A DNA stretch of 64,000 nt from Antedon mediterranea (taxonomy: Eukaryota > Echinodermata > Crinoidea > Comatulida > Antedonidae): contig NC_092677.1 in the NCBI RefSeq assembly GCF_964355755.1, forward strand, positions 17,642,101-17,706,100, given 5' to 3'. Made by a program: the position numbers and the translations under genes. The notes under the pieces are model-generated. The model was not told the DNA's origin and searched no databases. It was given only the letters and a program-made list of their open reading frames with translations. Shown here one piece after another: positions 34,430 to 45,329 of the stretch. Every line of letters begins with the position of its first letter. Position 1 is the first letter of the stretch.

Positions 34430-36080
34430 GATGCGTTGAGGCAGCAAAAGTGCTCAATTGAAATCAAGAGCGAATATATATCTATGAATTAGATAGAACA
34501 CGGGCGTCTATTACACGGTGTTTCACGTTAAACGATCTTCAGATAGACTGAACAATACCGTATCTCGAGGTGTTATAAGGCTTTAGTCAGGTGGTATGTA
34601 AATTTTCTTGTTATGACGACATTTTGAAATCAGTTCAGACCTTTTGTTTAACAGATTTGTTTTGTTTGCATTTAGAATACATAGCTTTTCATCTACACAA
34701 AGACTACAACGCCCATAAGCGGCGTTCTTAGTGGAGGAATATTTAATTACTTTCCATTTAATATAGTATATATATATAATATATTTCTATATTTAAAAAA
34801 ATTGTATTTAACAAAATAGTAAAAATCCAGGAAAAAGTACAAATATAATCTTAAACGTCAAAATATGATTGGATGAAAGCTATTAGGAATTTTTGTTTTT
34901 AAATGAACAAAAAATGCTTGTTATTAAAAATAGAAAATTTACTAAACTTAACTTTATTATTTTAGTAATCTTTAAATATTGAATCATATCAAAGTAGCAA
35001 GTATTAATTTAATAAATAAAAATATTATAATTAAAAATTAAAAGATTAAAATTGTGTTATTGTTTTGAGTTATTCTTTATTTTATCTGATGATATATTTT
35101 GTATCTTATATTTGTTAAAATATTAAAATCATATCACAATGTTGTGCATTTCATTGCTTGGAATAAATATGCATTATACTTTTGTAAAGACCATTTTATC
35201 AAAACATGAGAATAATGGTTAAATATCACAATTTTAGTTTGTTGAAAATTAGCTAATATCTAATAATAAAAATATACTGTAAAAAAAAGTTTAACTATTT
35301 CGAGAAACTTCTATGTAAAAATGTAAAGGTACCAATTATATTATTTCGACTCGGCTAAAAAAATACTTTTTACACAACTTGGAACCTCTAGAATTTAGAT
35401 CAGGGCAAGAAGGGGTACATACTGTTTTGTCTGGAATAGGATCAACAACCTTGTGCTATTTAATGAATTATCTTCATCATCCCATTTGTATAAATAAAAT
35501 TTTTAGTAATATTATAAAGTAAATAACCTGGATTATGATTTTAATACATAAATATACTTTAAGATGTAAAATTAATGTTATATTCGATTTATATTCTTAA
35601 ATTTAATATTTATTAATTATGTAGTATTCAACAAATATAATAATTGAATGTTATTTTGGATTTTAATATTAGGTAATAACAATAGATTTATTGATGAATA
35701 TAAACAATGTATGTAATATGCTGGTACTAAAACACTTTCAAATTCATGCTATAGTAAAACAGCCATTAAAATAATTATGTTATGTTGAATAAACCTATTC
35801 AAAACTATATACGACCAATTGAGATGCTGTGTTGAGGCAACACATTTTGCAAAATTAATCTTAAGCAGCTTATCAAACCTAAAAAAAATATTATTTTTAA
35901 ATATTTTTGGTAAACAACATGCATGCCAAGTAATTCTAATGTAAACTGTGTGGAATCAAGAGGCCCGACTACTACTAACTATATGAACTCGCTGCGATAA
36001 AATGATTAAGAATACTGGCTAAATGTATGATTTGTAATAACCTATTTAAAAAAGTAAAGGTAAATAACAAAGAAATAGAT
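34430..36080. other. AT-rich DNA, nothing recognised
   Basis: Very AT-rich with only short spurious frames. I see no exon, repeat array or RNA gene here. Confidence 0.5.
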
Positions 36081-36083
36081 AGT

Positions 36084-36190
36084 ATATATATATATATATA
36101 TTATATATTATATATATATATATTATATATTATATATATATATATATATTATATATTATATATATATATTATATATTATATATATATATA
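36084..36190. repeat. (TA)n / TATATTATA microsatellite
   Basis: An alternating TA tract with regular TTATATTA interruptions borders the repeat cluster at 36,190-36,830. The open frame across it is low-complexity and not a gene. Confidence 0.95.
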
Positions 36191-36257
36191 TTCCTGTCCA
36201 CCCAGGCAGCACTTGCCAGCTTTATACTATGACGTTATCCAAATTCCTTCACTTGCA

Positions 36258-36300
36258 CTGATGAAGGGCTAGTGTTGCCCGAAAGCTCTGCTAACTTTTC
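36258..36300 (+). ncRNA. Hammerhead-like motif, probably degenerate
   Basis: CTGATGA (36,258-36,264) is followed by a gggc/gccc stem and GAAA (36,281-36,284), then an agc/gct stem III candidate and TA as a possible cleavage dinucleotide. One extra A lies between the core and stem II, and no stem I complement is visible. Activity is doubtful. The repeat copy at 36,671 is further decayed (cggatga, gttgccgaaa). Confidence 0.35.
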
Positions 36301-36492
36301 TGGCTGTTTACTTTATCGTTTTGATTTAGCTTTTCGCTTTTTATTTTTGTATCTCCATTGAGATCCAGCCACTGATACCCACAGCATTGTCATTTTTTTC
36401 AGTAATTTGCCTTTGGATTTATATATATATACATATATAATAATCAAGATCAAATAAGTTAAAACTGCCTCAATATAGGTTTATTTTTACGA

Positions 36493-36529
36493 CATGTTTC
36501 GGGCATAGCCCATCATCAGGTGAAGAGAA
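36493..36529 (-). ncRNA. Hammerhead-like motif, minus strand
   Basis: On the minus strand, CTGATGA is followed by one extra T, a gggc/gccc stem around tat, GAAA and acatgtc (a three-pair stem III ending GTC). The core is recognisable, but the extra base and a stem I of only about two pairs make cleavage uncertain. Confidence 0.35.
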
Positions 36530-36578
36530 TTGTAACAAAGGATAACATATGTTAAAACATTTTATTTCGAAACCTGAG

Positions 36579-36623
36579 CTGCACTGACGAGATCTAATAA
36601 GATCGAAACAGTACTGTCTGCAG
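36579..36623 (+). ncRNA. Type I hammerhead ribozyme, copy 2
   Basis: Identical to the motif at 19,889-19,933: stem I ctgca/tgcag, core CTGACGA at 36,584-36,590, stem II gatct-aata-agatc, GAAA at 36,605-36,608, a four-pair stem III with two-base loop, and cleavage expected after C at 36,618. Identity with copy 1 extends over about 75 nt including flanks (atttcgaaacctgag and attggatatata). This implies recent mobility or selection. Confidence 0.85.
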
Positions 36624-37054
36624 ATTGGATATATATATATAGATATATATATAATATATTATAAAGGGCACGGATGAAGGGCTAGTGTTGCCGAAAGCTC
36701 TGCTAACTTTTCTGGCTGTTTTACTTATCGTTTTGATTTAGCTTTTCACTTTTTTTTTGTATCTCCATTGAGATCCAGCCACAACAACATTGTCATTTTT
36801 TCAGTAATTTGCCTTTGGATTAATATATTATAAAGAAATATATTAATTAATATTAAAAATGTTAACATGTTGGCCAAAATATTAAATCTAAATGCTAAAA
36901 ATAACTAATAAAAACGTAATAAAAGCACCAATATATAATATAATTTCATGCACAATATGCTTGGAAACAATAACAAATATGATATTTAAAAAAAAAAAAT
37001 ATTAATTTTAGCAAAAGCTTTGGATAGGCTCTTTAACACTGGATACCACATGCG

Positions 37055-37167
37055 TCATTCAGCAATAGAGGCCAGCATAACAGTATGACGATAATTCTGA
37101 TGTGGTATGTCATCTTCAACATGTTTATGCCACTGAGTAGCCAACTTCTTGTACGATGATCGTATTT
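37055..37167 (-). CDS. Candidate terminal exon of unidentified minus-strand gene
   Basis: Acceptor tacgccctctag on the minus strand is followed by an open frame entering in phase 1. It reads (.)IRSSYKKLATQWHKHVEDD, IPHQNYRHTVMLASIAE and stops at TGA (37,055-37,057). The residue composition is protein-like and charged, unlike the AT-rich flanks. The first half loosely recalls a J-domain helix II (EI..SYKKLA..WH) but the HPD motif is absent (HKH), so I do not call it DnaJ. It may be an alternative last exon of the SOWAH gene, since the phase fits, or part of another gene. Confidence 0.4.
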
Positions 37168-37169
37168 CT

Positions 37170-37990
37170 AGAGGGCGTAGCAAGAAGAAAGATATTTCAA
37201 GTTTCGTGATCAAGAAATACCAATACAATTTTAAAAATTAGCTTTAAAAAATGAATAAAACATGCTTTGAAAAATGGAAAAAAAATTACTTAAAAGTTTT
37301 AGCCAGGTGTCTCAATTTGCATGATTTAACTATGATTTGCATTTTTACAGGTGCATATGGTAAAATTAGAGGAATGCATTATGATTAATTATAAATTAAT
37401 TATTACATTCCAAATCCTCAAAACCATGTCTCAATAAAATAGATGTAATAAAATACAGGACGGAATTAACTCTAAAATTGACATCTTTAGGCAAGGTAAT
37501 TAAGAGGTAAGGCATTTGAAAATGTACAATACTTATTTACATAATAATAACAACAATAATAATAATAATTCTATGAAATTCTTAAATTGAAAATATATAA
37601 TTTGAATATATATACAATAAACTTTATTATGAAATTAATTAGTGATAATAATCTAATAATATTACCATATTCAAATTCTAACATGGCAGTTACAAATACT
37701 AGTAGAGTTAAAGTCACTTAAATTAAAGTTGATTAGGTATTTATAAAATTAAAAAATAGTATTTAACTTTGTAATGTACAAGAATTATTATGCAGTAATC
37801 AGACTTTTTAGTTATATTTCAATGTACTTTTGGTTTTGTCAAAGTGAAATTTAAGATAAAAAATGGAAATAAACCTATTCTACCCCTCATTAAACAGTTC
37901 AAGATACTTTTAAAAACAAAGGTGAAAATAGTTTGCACTCTGTACCTATAAATCATTAACTCAAATTTAGTGCCAATACTGTTGGTCTAA
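37170..37990. other. AT-rich DNA, nothing recognised
   Basis: No defended exon or structured element; an (AAT)n tract lies near 37,545. Confidence 0.5.
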
Positions 37991-37999
37991 GTCCTATAC

Positions 38000-38640
38000 T
38001 ATGGGTGGCCATTAGGGCCAAAATAGACAAACGTTGCCGTACGAAAAATTCCGCTCCGGTAAGCCAAACAAATGGCGTTAAAGACATAATTCCTCGATTA
38101 GCAAACAAATATTGCCGTACGGACACACAAATTGCCGTATGAACACATTGTAGAAAGAACAAATTACCGTATGGTTAATTTGACGAATGGTTAAATTGTC
38201 GAAAGGACAAAATTTGGCGTAAGTACAAAAATTGCCGTAAGGACAAAATTGCCGAAAGGACAAATTAGCGTACAGTCTAACTAAATTTAAACGTTGAGGG
38301 CATCATGCAACCACTACGCAACAGGAAACGAAACATGAAACTTTTGATTGATTAGAGTCATCAACTCCGAGTATTGTTCAAATCAGAGTGGTTTTAGTCA
38401 GGTGGTTTTAAAATACTATGCTGTCCTCAACGTTTAAATTTAGTTTGACTGTACGCCAATTTTATCTATACGCCAATTTTTTTCCTTTCGGCAATTTAAC
38501 CATACGGCAATGTGTGTGTCCGTACGGCAATATTTGTTTTGTCAATTGAGAAATTATGTCTTTAACGCCAATAGTTTGGCTTACAGGAGCGGAGTTCGTA
38601 CGGCAACGTTTGTCTATTTTGGCCCTAATGGCCGCCCATA
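38000..38640. mobile_element. Foldback transposon FB-1
   Basis: The 641-bp element begins tatgggtggccattagggcc and ends with the inverse ggccctaatggccgcccata. It is flanked by a perfect 6-bp duplication CTATAC (37,994-37,999 and 38,641-38,646). The arms of about 200-290 bp contain degenerate repeats of attgccgtaaggacaaa type. The short middle (about 38,285-38,455) is unique and has no ORF. It is non-autonomous and belongs to the same family as the element at 47,740. Confidence 0.9.
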
Positions 38641-39191
38641 CTATACAAATGCATTGAAATTGATTATGATTTAATGTACTTACTATATAAAACATAAGCA
38701 ATTTCAATACAAACAAACAACTTGATAAACCTTGAATGCTTTGAATATTATTACAGAGTACTGTATAGGGGGCCTATTTATAAAGTTTTGTGGAAAAAAT
38801 TTAGCCTCCATTAGGCAGTGAGATTATATTCGAGCACAGGACTTGCTCAGTCATACAAGGTACTGTATTATGTAACCACCAGAGTAGAAGGTACAAATTA
38901 CAATATTTTTCCTACACAAATATTCTGTACAAGGTTTAATACATACATATACATGATGTTCCACAGGAATAAACCCAATCCCAATTATTAATTTGGAGAC
39001 ACCCATGAAAAAAATTTGCTCTTAAAATTCCAGGAAGTACTGTACTATTAAATGTTCAACATATAATTAATTAAACACATTATCATAGCTAATTAAAGTA
39101 AAAGGTTCATTTTTTTTAAATAATTAATTTTACACATCCTAATTGGAAATAATCCTGTGATCTTGTCCTTTAACTGGATCTGATAACGATT

Positions 39192-39286
39192 CTAAAAAAC
39201 ACCAAGGAATTTCTGAAATTTGCCTTTCCGTTCTGTGACTCTTTCAGGTGCGTCTTGCTCTTCGATTTCATCGCATTCGTAGATCG
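39192..39286 (-). CDS. Candidate terminal exon of unidentified minus-strand gene
   Basis: Acceptor caatgatccccag is followed, in phase 1, by (.)IYECDEIEEQDAPERVTERK, then GKFQKFLGVF and TAG (39,192-39,194). Glu/Asp/Lys-rich codons and elevated GC distinguish it from the flanks. The opposite strand also shows an acceptor (ctctttcag at 39,242-39,247) and an open frame over the same DNA, so strand is not certain. Like the exon at 37,055 it could be an alternative 3' end of the SOWAH gene, whose ankyrin exon donates in phase 1. Confidence 0.4.
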
Positions 39287-40199
39287 CTGGGGATCATTGA
39301 AGGAGACAACGATAAGGACTCAAGAAACATGAAAATGATGTCATCAAAATAGTGGAGTGGTATAGGTAACAGGCTGAAAACACGGCAAAGCATTGTGGGA
39401 TGAATGAAAGGTGGGATAATGATGCAGGGAAAAAGGCACTGCAGGGTAAGGTATTCATGTTGACTATGCATTCAAATTTAAAGTATGTGAATCGTTAATC
39501 ATTCAAAATTATGAAAACTAATGGGTTCTTTTTTAAAATGTGGCATGCATATAATATGAAAAGCCAGTCTGGTATGCTGTACACTGCAATCTATTAGTTA
39601 CAATGACATGTTGAATTGTCACTCATACAGACAAATAACACATGTTACAATGGTATTTTTAGTTACAGTAAACTTAACATTAGCCATTGGTGGTGCTAGG
39701 AATGTTTAATATTTTCTTCCTTCTCTATACCTTTCTCTGTTCCCCTCTCAACCACCCCTAACACATCATCACTCCTACTAATAAATGTATACGATTAAAA
39801 TAAGAAATAAAATTATTAACAACAAATGGTTGCCACACTTTTATGGGGACATTTCTAAGATTATCACACCCTAGCTAGCGTCTAAGGTTATTTAGTTTAT
39901 GTTTCTTTACAAAATTAACTTCTTGGTTCAATTTAGGCATGCCTTCCATAAGCCCATCACATTATAATGATAAACGTTTAGGACTTGATGATTATTTAGA
40001 AAATCAAATTCCAAAATGTCTTGTATTACAAAATTCATCAAATTCAAAGACAGGTAAAAAAAGAATATATCCTCTTCCTAGCTGTGTAGAGGTACACTCA
40101 CCCAATCCCTGCTTGTATTCCTGGCCACATAGACAAATTAATATCACACCACTCACAGTTATATGTGTATAAATGTTTACCTATATGTTACAATTAAAT

Positions 40200-40765
40200 A
40201 CACAAAATTTGAAATAAACACCCTACAAACTAATTGTTTGTTTATATAAAAAGATAATATGGTTATTATAATGATACTATTTTTCTACATTTTAAATATG
40301 TCAACACAGAAACATAAAAATAAAATTTCCTATCATGATTTTTAACAAATAGATGATTATGATCAAATATCAGTCACAGTAATTATAAAAAAAAGATTAT
40401 GATTTACAAATTTTACTATGATTTTTATGTCAAATGATTTATGTAAAATAAGTAGGTAGCCTACTACAGACAGATCTACTGAAAATGAAATATTAAAATA
40501 TGTGGCAGAAACTATATTGTTTGTATATTGTTTGAAATGATACAGTATTATTAAATGCACCATAACCACTCAAAAGGGTTTGAGTTTATATTTACAATTA
40601 TGATTCAATATTGAATGAAAACAATTAAATGTATAATAAATTCTAGATTTAAAATTATGATGGAAATTTATCAACAATGACAACAAAACTAAAAAACAAT
40701 CAACATATAAAATATATAAATATAAAGCAAAAAATCAACAACCATTCATATTCATTGTTAGAAAG
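40200..40765. other. AT-rich DNA, nothing recognised
   Basis: No coding or structured feature that I can support. Confidence 0.5.
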
Positions 40766-40769
40766 TTAG

Positions 40770-40900
40770 TGGCCAATCAAAAAGCATAGCAGAGATTGAC
40801 CAATGAGATCATAGTATGTAGTTATGTTGATAACCAATCAGGTTAGTTTTTAATTCCTTATTATGGCCAATCACATGCATTTGTTTTTAACCAATCAAAG
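40770..40900 (+). promoter_or_regulatory. Cluster of five CCAAT boxes
   Basis: CCAAT occurs at 40,772, 40,800, 40,834, 40,867 and 40,891, all in the same orientation and mostly CCAATCA. Spacings are 28, 34, 33 and 24 bp, close to about three helical turns. NF-Y binds CCAAT and such regular arrays occur in promoters and some LTRs. No adjacent first exon is recognised, so the target is unknown. Confidence 0.4.
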
Positions 40901-41484
40901 AAAGTCACTGAAGTTATTTCTTTATGGAAGGATTTTTTTATATTTTTTCTTTTTAAAATATTTATTATTTTGATGAATTAAAACAATAAATAAGGAAAGG
41001 AAGAATATTATATTGGTAATACCAGAATTTGTAGAAATAATAAATAAAATCACAAAAACCGAAATAACTTAGTGTTACAACTGTAGTAGTACAGTACTTT
41101 ATTTGTACCCATAGAAAACACAATTAACTTGTATTTGATGTTATATTATTTTATAGAACTTTTATAGAATGATCAGTTTAAGTACCCTTTTTTGAAAAAA
41201 AAAACTTAATAAAACAAAATGCAAACACATTTAAATTAAGCTAAAACTATAGTTATCCACCACATTCTAATGCAAACAACAGAATATTTTACAAGAAAAA
41301 CACACACAAGTCACAAGTATATTTACAGGTATTTATATTAACAATTTTAGATTTATTAGATGTGAAGAACATGATGAATACATAGGGTTATAATGGAGTA
41401 TCCATGCATTAGGTAGTACATAGGAACTAGAGATTGTTTACAACATTCAAGCAGGTTGCTAATTTACCAAAATACCGTACCCAG

Positions 41485-41695
41485 ACTACAGTGGCATAAT
41501 GGATGATGAGGGGTGGGAAAAAAGAGTAAAATTAACACTGTTTTTAGAGGAGTGCACCATTTTACAAGGATGACATACATTTATATGCATTCCTTATAAA
41601 AATTGTGATACATTCTCCCTTGACCTTCTATCTCGATTTTATACGCATCTCGGTCAAGTGGTAACCCTCATCCCCCATACCACTATGCCACAATC
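41485..41695. mobile_element. Possible MITE with gtggcata termini
   Basis: The left end (cagtggcataatggatgatg, aggggtgg) and the inverted right end (ttgtggcatagtggtatggg, ggatgaggg) pair imperfectly around a 130-bp centre. No target duplication is clear. Confidence 0.35.
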
Positions 41696-42868
41696 TATAT
41701 AGAGCTCCAAAGTACCTGGGACATGCATGCACAAACTTCAATTTAATTCTAATGTGAAAGACAAATTTGATGAATTGATAAGACAGAAAAGAATACTATT
41801 ATACGACAAACGACCCAATAGTTTTAATGGTTATAATTTGGGAAAAACTAGTATTAAAATAATCAAACTTGATTTCAAATATTTCAAGAAATATCAAAAT
41901 GTATATATATCAAGATTTTATCTTATTGTAGATTAATGAATCAATTAAAAATCTATTTTGTGTATCAAAAATATAAAGTTTAATATATACAACATATTAA
42001 AATAAATTGTACAAATTAGAAGTTTCTTTAAAAATAGTACCTGTTTGATAACAACTATTGAATACTTTGGTTTTATTAAAATATTTTATCAAATTCAGAG
42101 ATTGGTAGCAGTTCAGAACCAAAAAATATTTGAGATAAATTTTTTTTTAAATACCCTGCACTTAGAAGCATTGTATCAAAAATGTAATCATTTCAATTAA
42201 CAGTAATTAGTAATTCTTAATTATTAATCAAGTAAACAATTTGAAGTAAAGCAAAGTTGTTACTGTAATTTGTTGGAAATGTGAAAAATGACATTAAAAG
42301 TATAGATTTAGTTTTAATTTAAAAAAAAATTAGTATTAATAATACATCACCTTTCCATCTGTATATTCCCTGTAGTTTTCTCTCTTTTTATCCATTCATA
42401 AGTAAGAATTGAAACAGGCTGAGCAATTGCTAAAAACACCATAGCATGCAACATAGAACAGAGACTACCTCTATAATAGTAGTGTTGCAATACCAAAAAA
42501 CCAATGCAATTAGTAAAGCCTGATTTACATAGAAAATTTACATTCAAATAAACAGTTTTACTCTAATATATTAAATGTTGAGTGGTACAAATTGCTGTCA
42601 CATCTTTGAGACATTTGTTCAGATCGTGTTTCAGATCTGATGTATACTTTTTTATTTCAAACATCAATCAAGTTCTTTTTTTCTTTCTCTTTAAGTTCAA
42701 TTAAATAAGAGACACACGGCAGTCCCAGTGTTATAGGGCCTATAGTCAGTACACTGACAAAAATGATCCTCCTTAATCTTTCCAAAGTTGTTTGTCATGC
42801 ACATAGTAGGTACATGGGAGTAATGGTTTTATGTCCAATCTGAGGACATGGGAATAAAGCATCTTACC

Positions 42869-42997
42869 TTAAGCTCTGTCTACACTATCAAACTTTATGC
42901 GCAATATGCCCATGGACACAATGACGTCATATCACTACCATATTTGGGCACATCACACTTTTTTGTCAAACTAGTATGATAGTGTAGACAGAGCTTA
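42869..42997. mobile_element. piggyBac-type MITE
   Basis: The inverted ends gctctgtctacactatca and tgatagtgtagacagagc are each flanked by TTAA, the piggyBac target duplication. It is about 125 bp with no ORF. Confidence 0.75.
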
Positions 42998-42999
42998 AA

Positions 43000-44735
43000 G
43001 GATACAATATGGCACAGACAGGTCTCGAAATAGCTCATGCCTCTCAAATGCCAGTCCAATTCAAATCACAAAATTATGGTAGGCACTGCACTATGGCTGC
43101 CGTGGATCCGTAGAGGGCCTAATACAAATTATTCAGCAGTATTAATATAATAATATCAATATAATATTTTAACTAGTAATTAAATAATTTGAGGAAAGTA
43201 CAAATGATTTACGTAAACCAGGCTTTATATTCTTATTAGTTTACAGTGAGACATTGTAAGATAAAAATGTTTTTTATCATACGAAATCTTAATGTATTAT
43301 AAGTTACATAAAGTGAAAATAAGCAGTGAATAATGACATTTCTCAGACAACGGGAAACAAAATCAATCAAACCTCCGCCACAAAATACTAAACAACTTTT
43401 TCAAATCGATGTAGATGCACCGAAATATTTAATATTAAATCTGTCACCGATAGATATATTATTTTATCACCTCTTCAATGAGGGCTCTATTGACACATTT
43501 AATTTTTGATGTCGGTGTGAAAACTGTTTTTGGTACATTTTTGTGACATATTGCTTTCGGGGACTATCCGTCAACCGGAATGAAATCCGTGACACTATCA
43601 TAAAGGAAGTGGCAAATGGGCACTGTCTGAAAGATGTGCACTGATTCAGTTGCAAGTCAAAAAAATGTCAAGATACACAGGCTTCAGTTAACAAAACATG
43701 ATATTAAAGGCAAGCATTAAGTGTAGCAAGGAATAAGGTTGACAAAATTGCTGTTAAAAGCAGACAAAATATTACAAAGTCGTTTTAAAAAAGCGAAGAA
43801 AAAAAGAACAATATTCCCACAAACTGAGAGGACCTAGGACACACAGAGCTTTCAATATAATTTTAATTTTCTGTAGACAAAATAGAATATTAAATGTTTA
43901 TTTTCTTTTATCAACTAATTATTTGAATTTCTTAACCATATGCCTTTCTAATGTTAAAGGATAGTTTTTGTGCAATTCCAATGTTCTGTTCTCTTTAAAA
44001 AAAAAAACAACTATTTTCTACGCCTTGTTTTATTTTTTTTTTTGTCTGTCATGGCCCAAACAAGTTACATTAGTTTTTAAATTTTTGAAGAAAGCTATTT
44101 TTTGTATTCATATCTAAATCAAAGCATTTATTTTTACACATTTCTATTTTAAAAATGGTAATATATTTATATAATACTGTAAATAATTTCAAACTCAAAA
44201 TCAAATAATTATTTACAAAGAATATTATAAATATTATATATTAAATTATATTATATTTATTATTATTATTAGATTATATCTGTACTATTACTTTAAAGCA
44301 TAAACTGAAAGAAAACACTTTCTTAAAATTTAAGGACAATTAATATTAAAATTATTTTAATTATTGCATATGTATTTTAAAAATGAATATACATTATTTC
44401 ACATTTTGAACGAATAATTGTCGTTCCACCATACGATTCTTTTTTTTATTTTGAAACTCAAAAAGAAAATTTGTTTCATATGAATTCAAGTATTTTTTAT
44501 TTCTAATAAAAAATTAGTTTCTTTACTTTGTTACGTAAACATTTGAATATTACTTCACAGGTTTTGTTTTACATTATTCTATTTTTAAAATTTAATTTTA
44601 AACACCTGTCCACAAGTAATTACTGTGTTGTTGAATAAAATGTTAAAATTAAACAAGTTAATAGCAATTTATTGTTTAAACATTTCTGAAATTGTCTTTT
44701 GTTTTTATGTCTTATTTTGTTCATTTTGTAAACTT
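43000..44735. other. 3' flank of the SOWAH gene; mostly unassigned
   Basis: It contains a reverse copy of the intronic repeat seen at 2500-2765 (43,075-43,125). A small island at 43,480-43,640 of higher GC has overlapping open frames on the minus strand but no single convincing exon model. Elsewhere it is AT-rich with nothing recognised. Confidence 0.4.
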
Positions 44736-44741
44736 TTTTAT

Positions 44742-45019
44742 TTATTCAGAAATGACAGGCTCCATTGGAAATTTAAACATTCGCGGACTTTTCATACTGT
44801 TTTGACGTTTGGTTACACGGAATGAAAGCCGGTTTAATGCTCTTGTGAATGTGCTAGATCCTCCCGGTGTGGTGGGTACTGGTGTTACTGCCCCCATATC
44901 CACCTTATCATCTACCCTACTGTATTGTGATTTCTTACGTTGTAAATACGTTTGTTCAGTGTCCGCCAAATACTGGTGCGGCCGCTTCCCACTGTAGTCA
45001 CGAATGTTTACATCTGCTT
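44742..45019 (-). CDS. SOWAH: SOWAH ankyrin-repeat gene, terminal coding exon
   Basis: Acceptor tctttctacag leads into a phase-1 exon of 278 nt ending at TAA (44,742-44,744). It completes the last ankyrin unit (QADVNIRDYSGKRPHQYLAD) and continues with EQTYLQRKKSQYSRVDDK and a C-terminal tail GGSSTFTRALNRLSFRVTKR ending FPMEPVISE. The 'V.IRDYSGK...QYL' motif and the basic 'LNRLSFR' tail match the sosondowah (SOWAHA-D) family as I know it. The family's cellular function is poorly defined. An internal gtaaga following TTACAAC could act as an alternative phase-1 donor. AATAAA overlaps the stop. Confidence 0.75.
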
Positions 45020-45241
45020 CTGTAGAAAGAATGTCCGTCAATGATTATTATTTTCTATAGATTACATGGATTCACCTATATGCAATATATTATATACTTA
45101 TACTACAAAACTTTCATGTTATTTATGTTGTTGCATAATACTTTATTATTTTTGTTTCATTATCCCTATAATACTGCATAATGTTAGTTGACATGTTGCG
45201 CACCATACCCTGCAATTATGATAAGCAAACATCATACTTAC

Positions 45242-45314
45242 GATATTCTTGAGTTAAGAATTGCATGACTGTCTCCCTGTTATACATTGCTGCTATATGT
45301 AATGGTGTATAGCC
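45242..45314 (-). CDS. SOWAH: SOWAH gene, ankyrin-repeat exon
   Basis: This 73-nt exon (phase 0 in, phase 1 out) lies between acceptor tctttttttccag and donor gtaagt. It encodes GYTPLHIAAMYNRETVMQFL and TQEY, a textbook ankyrin helix pair (GYTPLHIAA). It splices to the final exon with a split Gln codon (C|AA). Vertebrate SOWAH genes are, as far as I recall, single-exon, so this multi-exon form would be the ancestral type. Confidence 0.8.
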
Positions 45315-45329
45315 CTGGAAAAAAAGATT

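Larger units (their letters stand above)
36190..36830. mobile_element. Composite of ribozyme-bearing retroelement-type fragments between TA tracts
   Basis: Two direct copies of a segment of about 170 bp (gatgaagggctagtgttgcc to ttgcctttggatt) lie at 36,261-36,420 and 36,673-36,821, each ending in a TA-rich tract. Between them are a minus-strand hammerhead-like motif (36,493-36,529) and a full hammerhead (36,579-36,623). Hammerhead-containing repeats near TA tracts are reminiscent of Penelope-like element termini. No reverse transcriptase or GIY-YIG sequence is present, so the parent element is inferred only. Confidence 0.5.

Noticed and set aside
37055-37167. DnaJ J-domain call for the SYKKLATQWH segment
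   Set aside because: The HPD tripeptide is absent and the following residues do not form J-domain helix III.
39937-40053. Plus-strand exon-like segment (MPSISPSHYNDK..LGLDDYLENQIPK) with tttag acceptor and gtaaaa donor
   Set aside because: Splice sites are mediocre, no family resemblance, and no plus-strand partner exons in compatible phase were found.
41727-41936. Plus-strand 69-codon frame (VKDKFDELIRQKRILLYDK)
   Set aside because: Low-complexity AT-rich codons, no splice or start context, no recognisable domain.
42353-42432. Minus-strand segment IAQPVSILTYEWIKREK with tttttag acceptor and gtgatg donor
   Set aside because: Its exit phase (2) does not match any downstream candidate, and the donor is weak.
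43460-43650. GC-richer island with three overlapping minus-strand frames
   Set aside because: No single frame combines a good acceptor, donor and compatible phase; one frame has an internal TAG. Left as unassigned.
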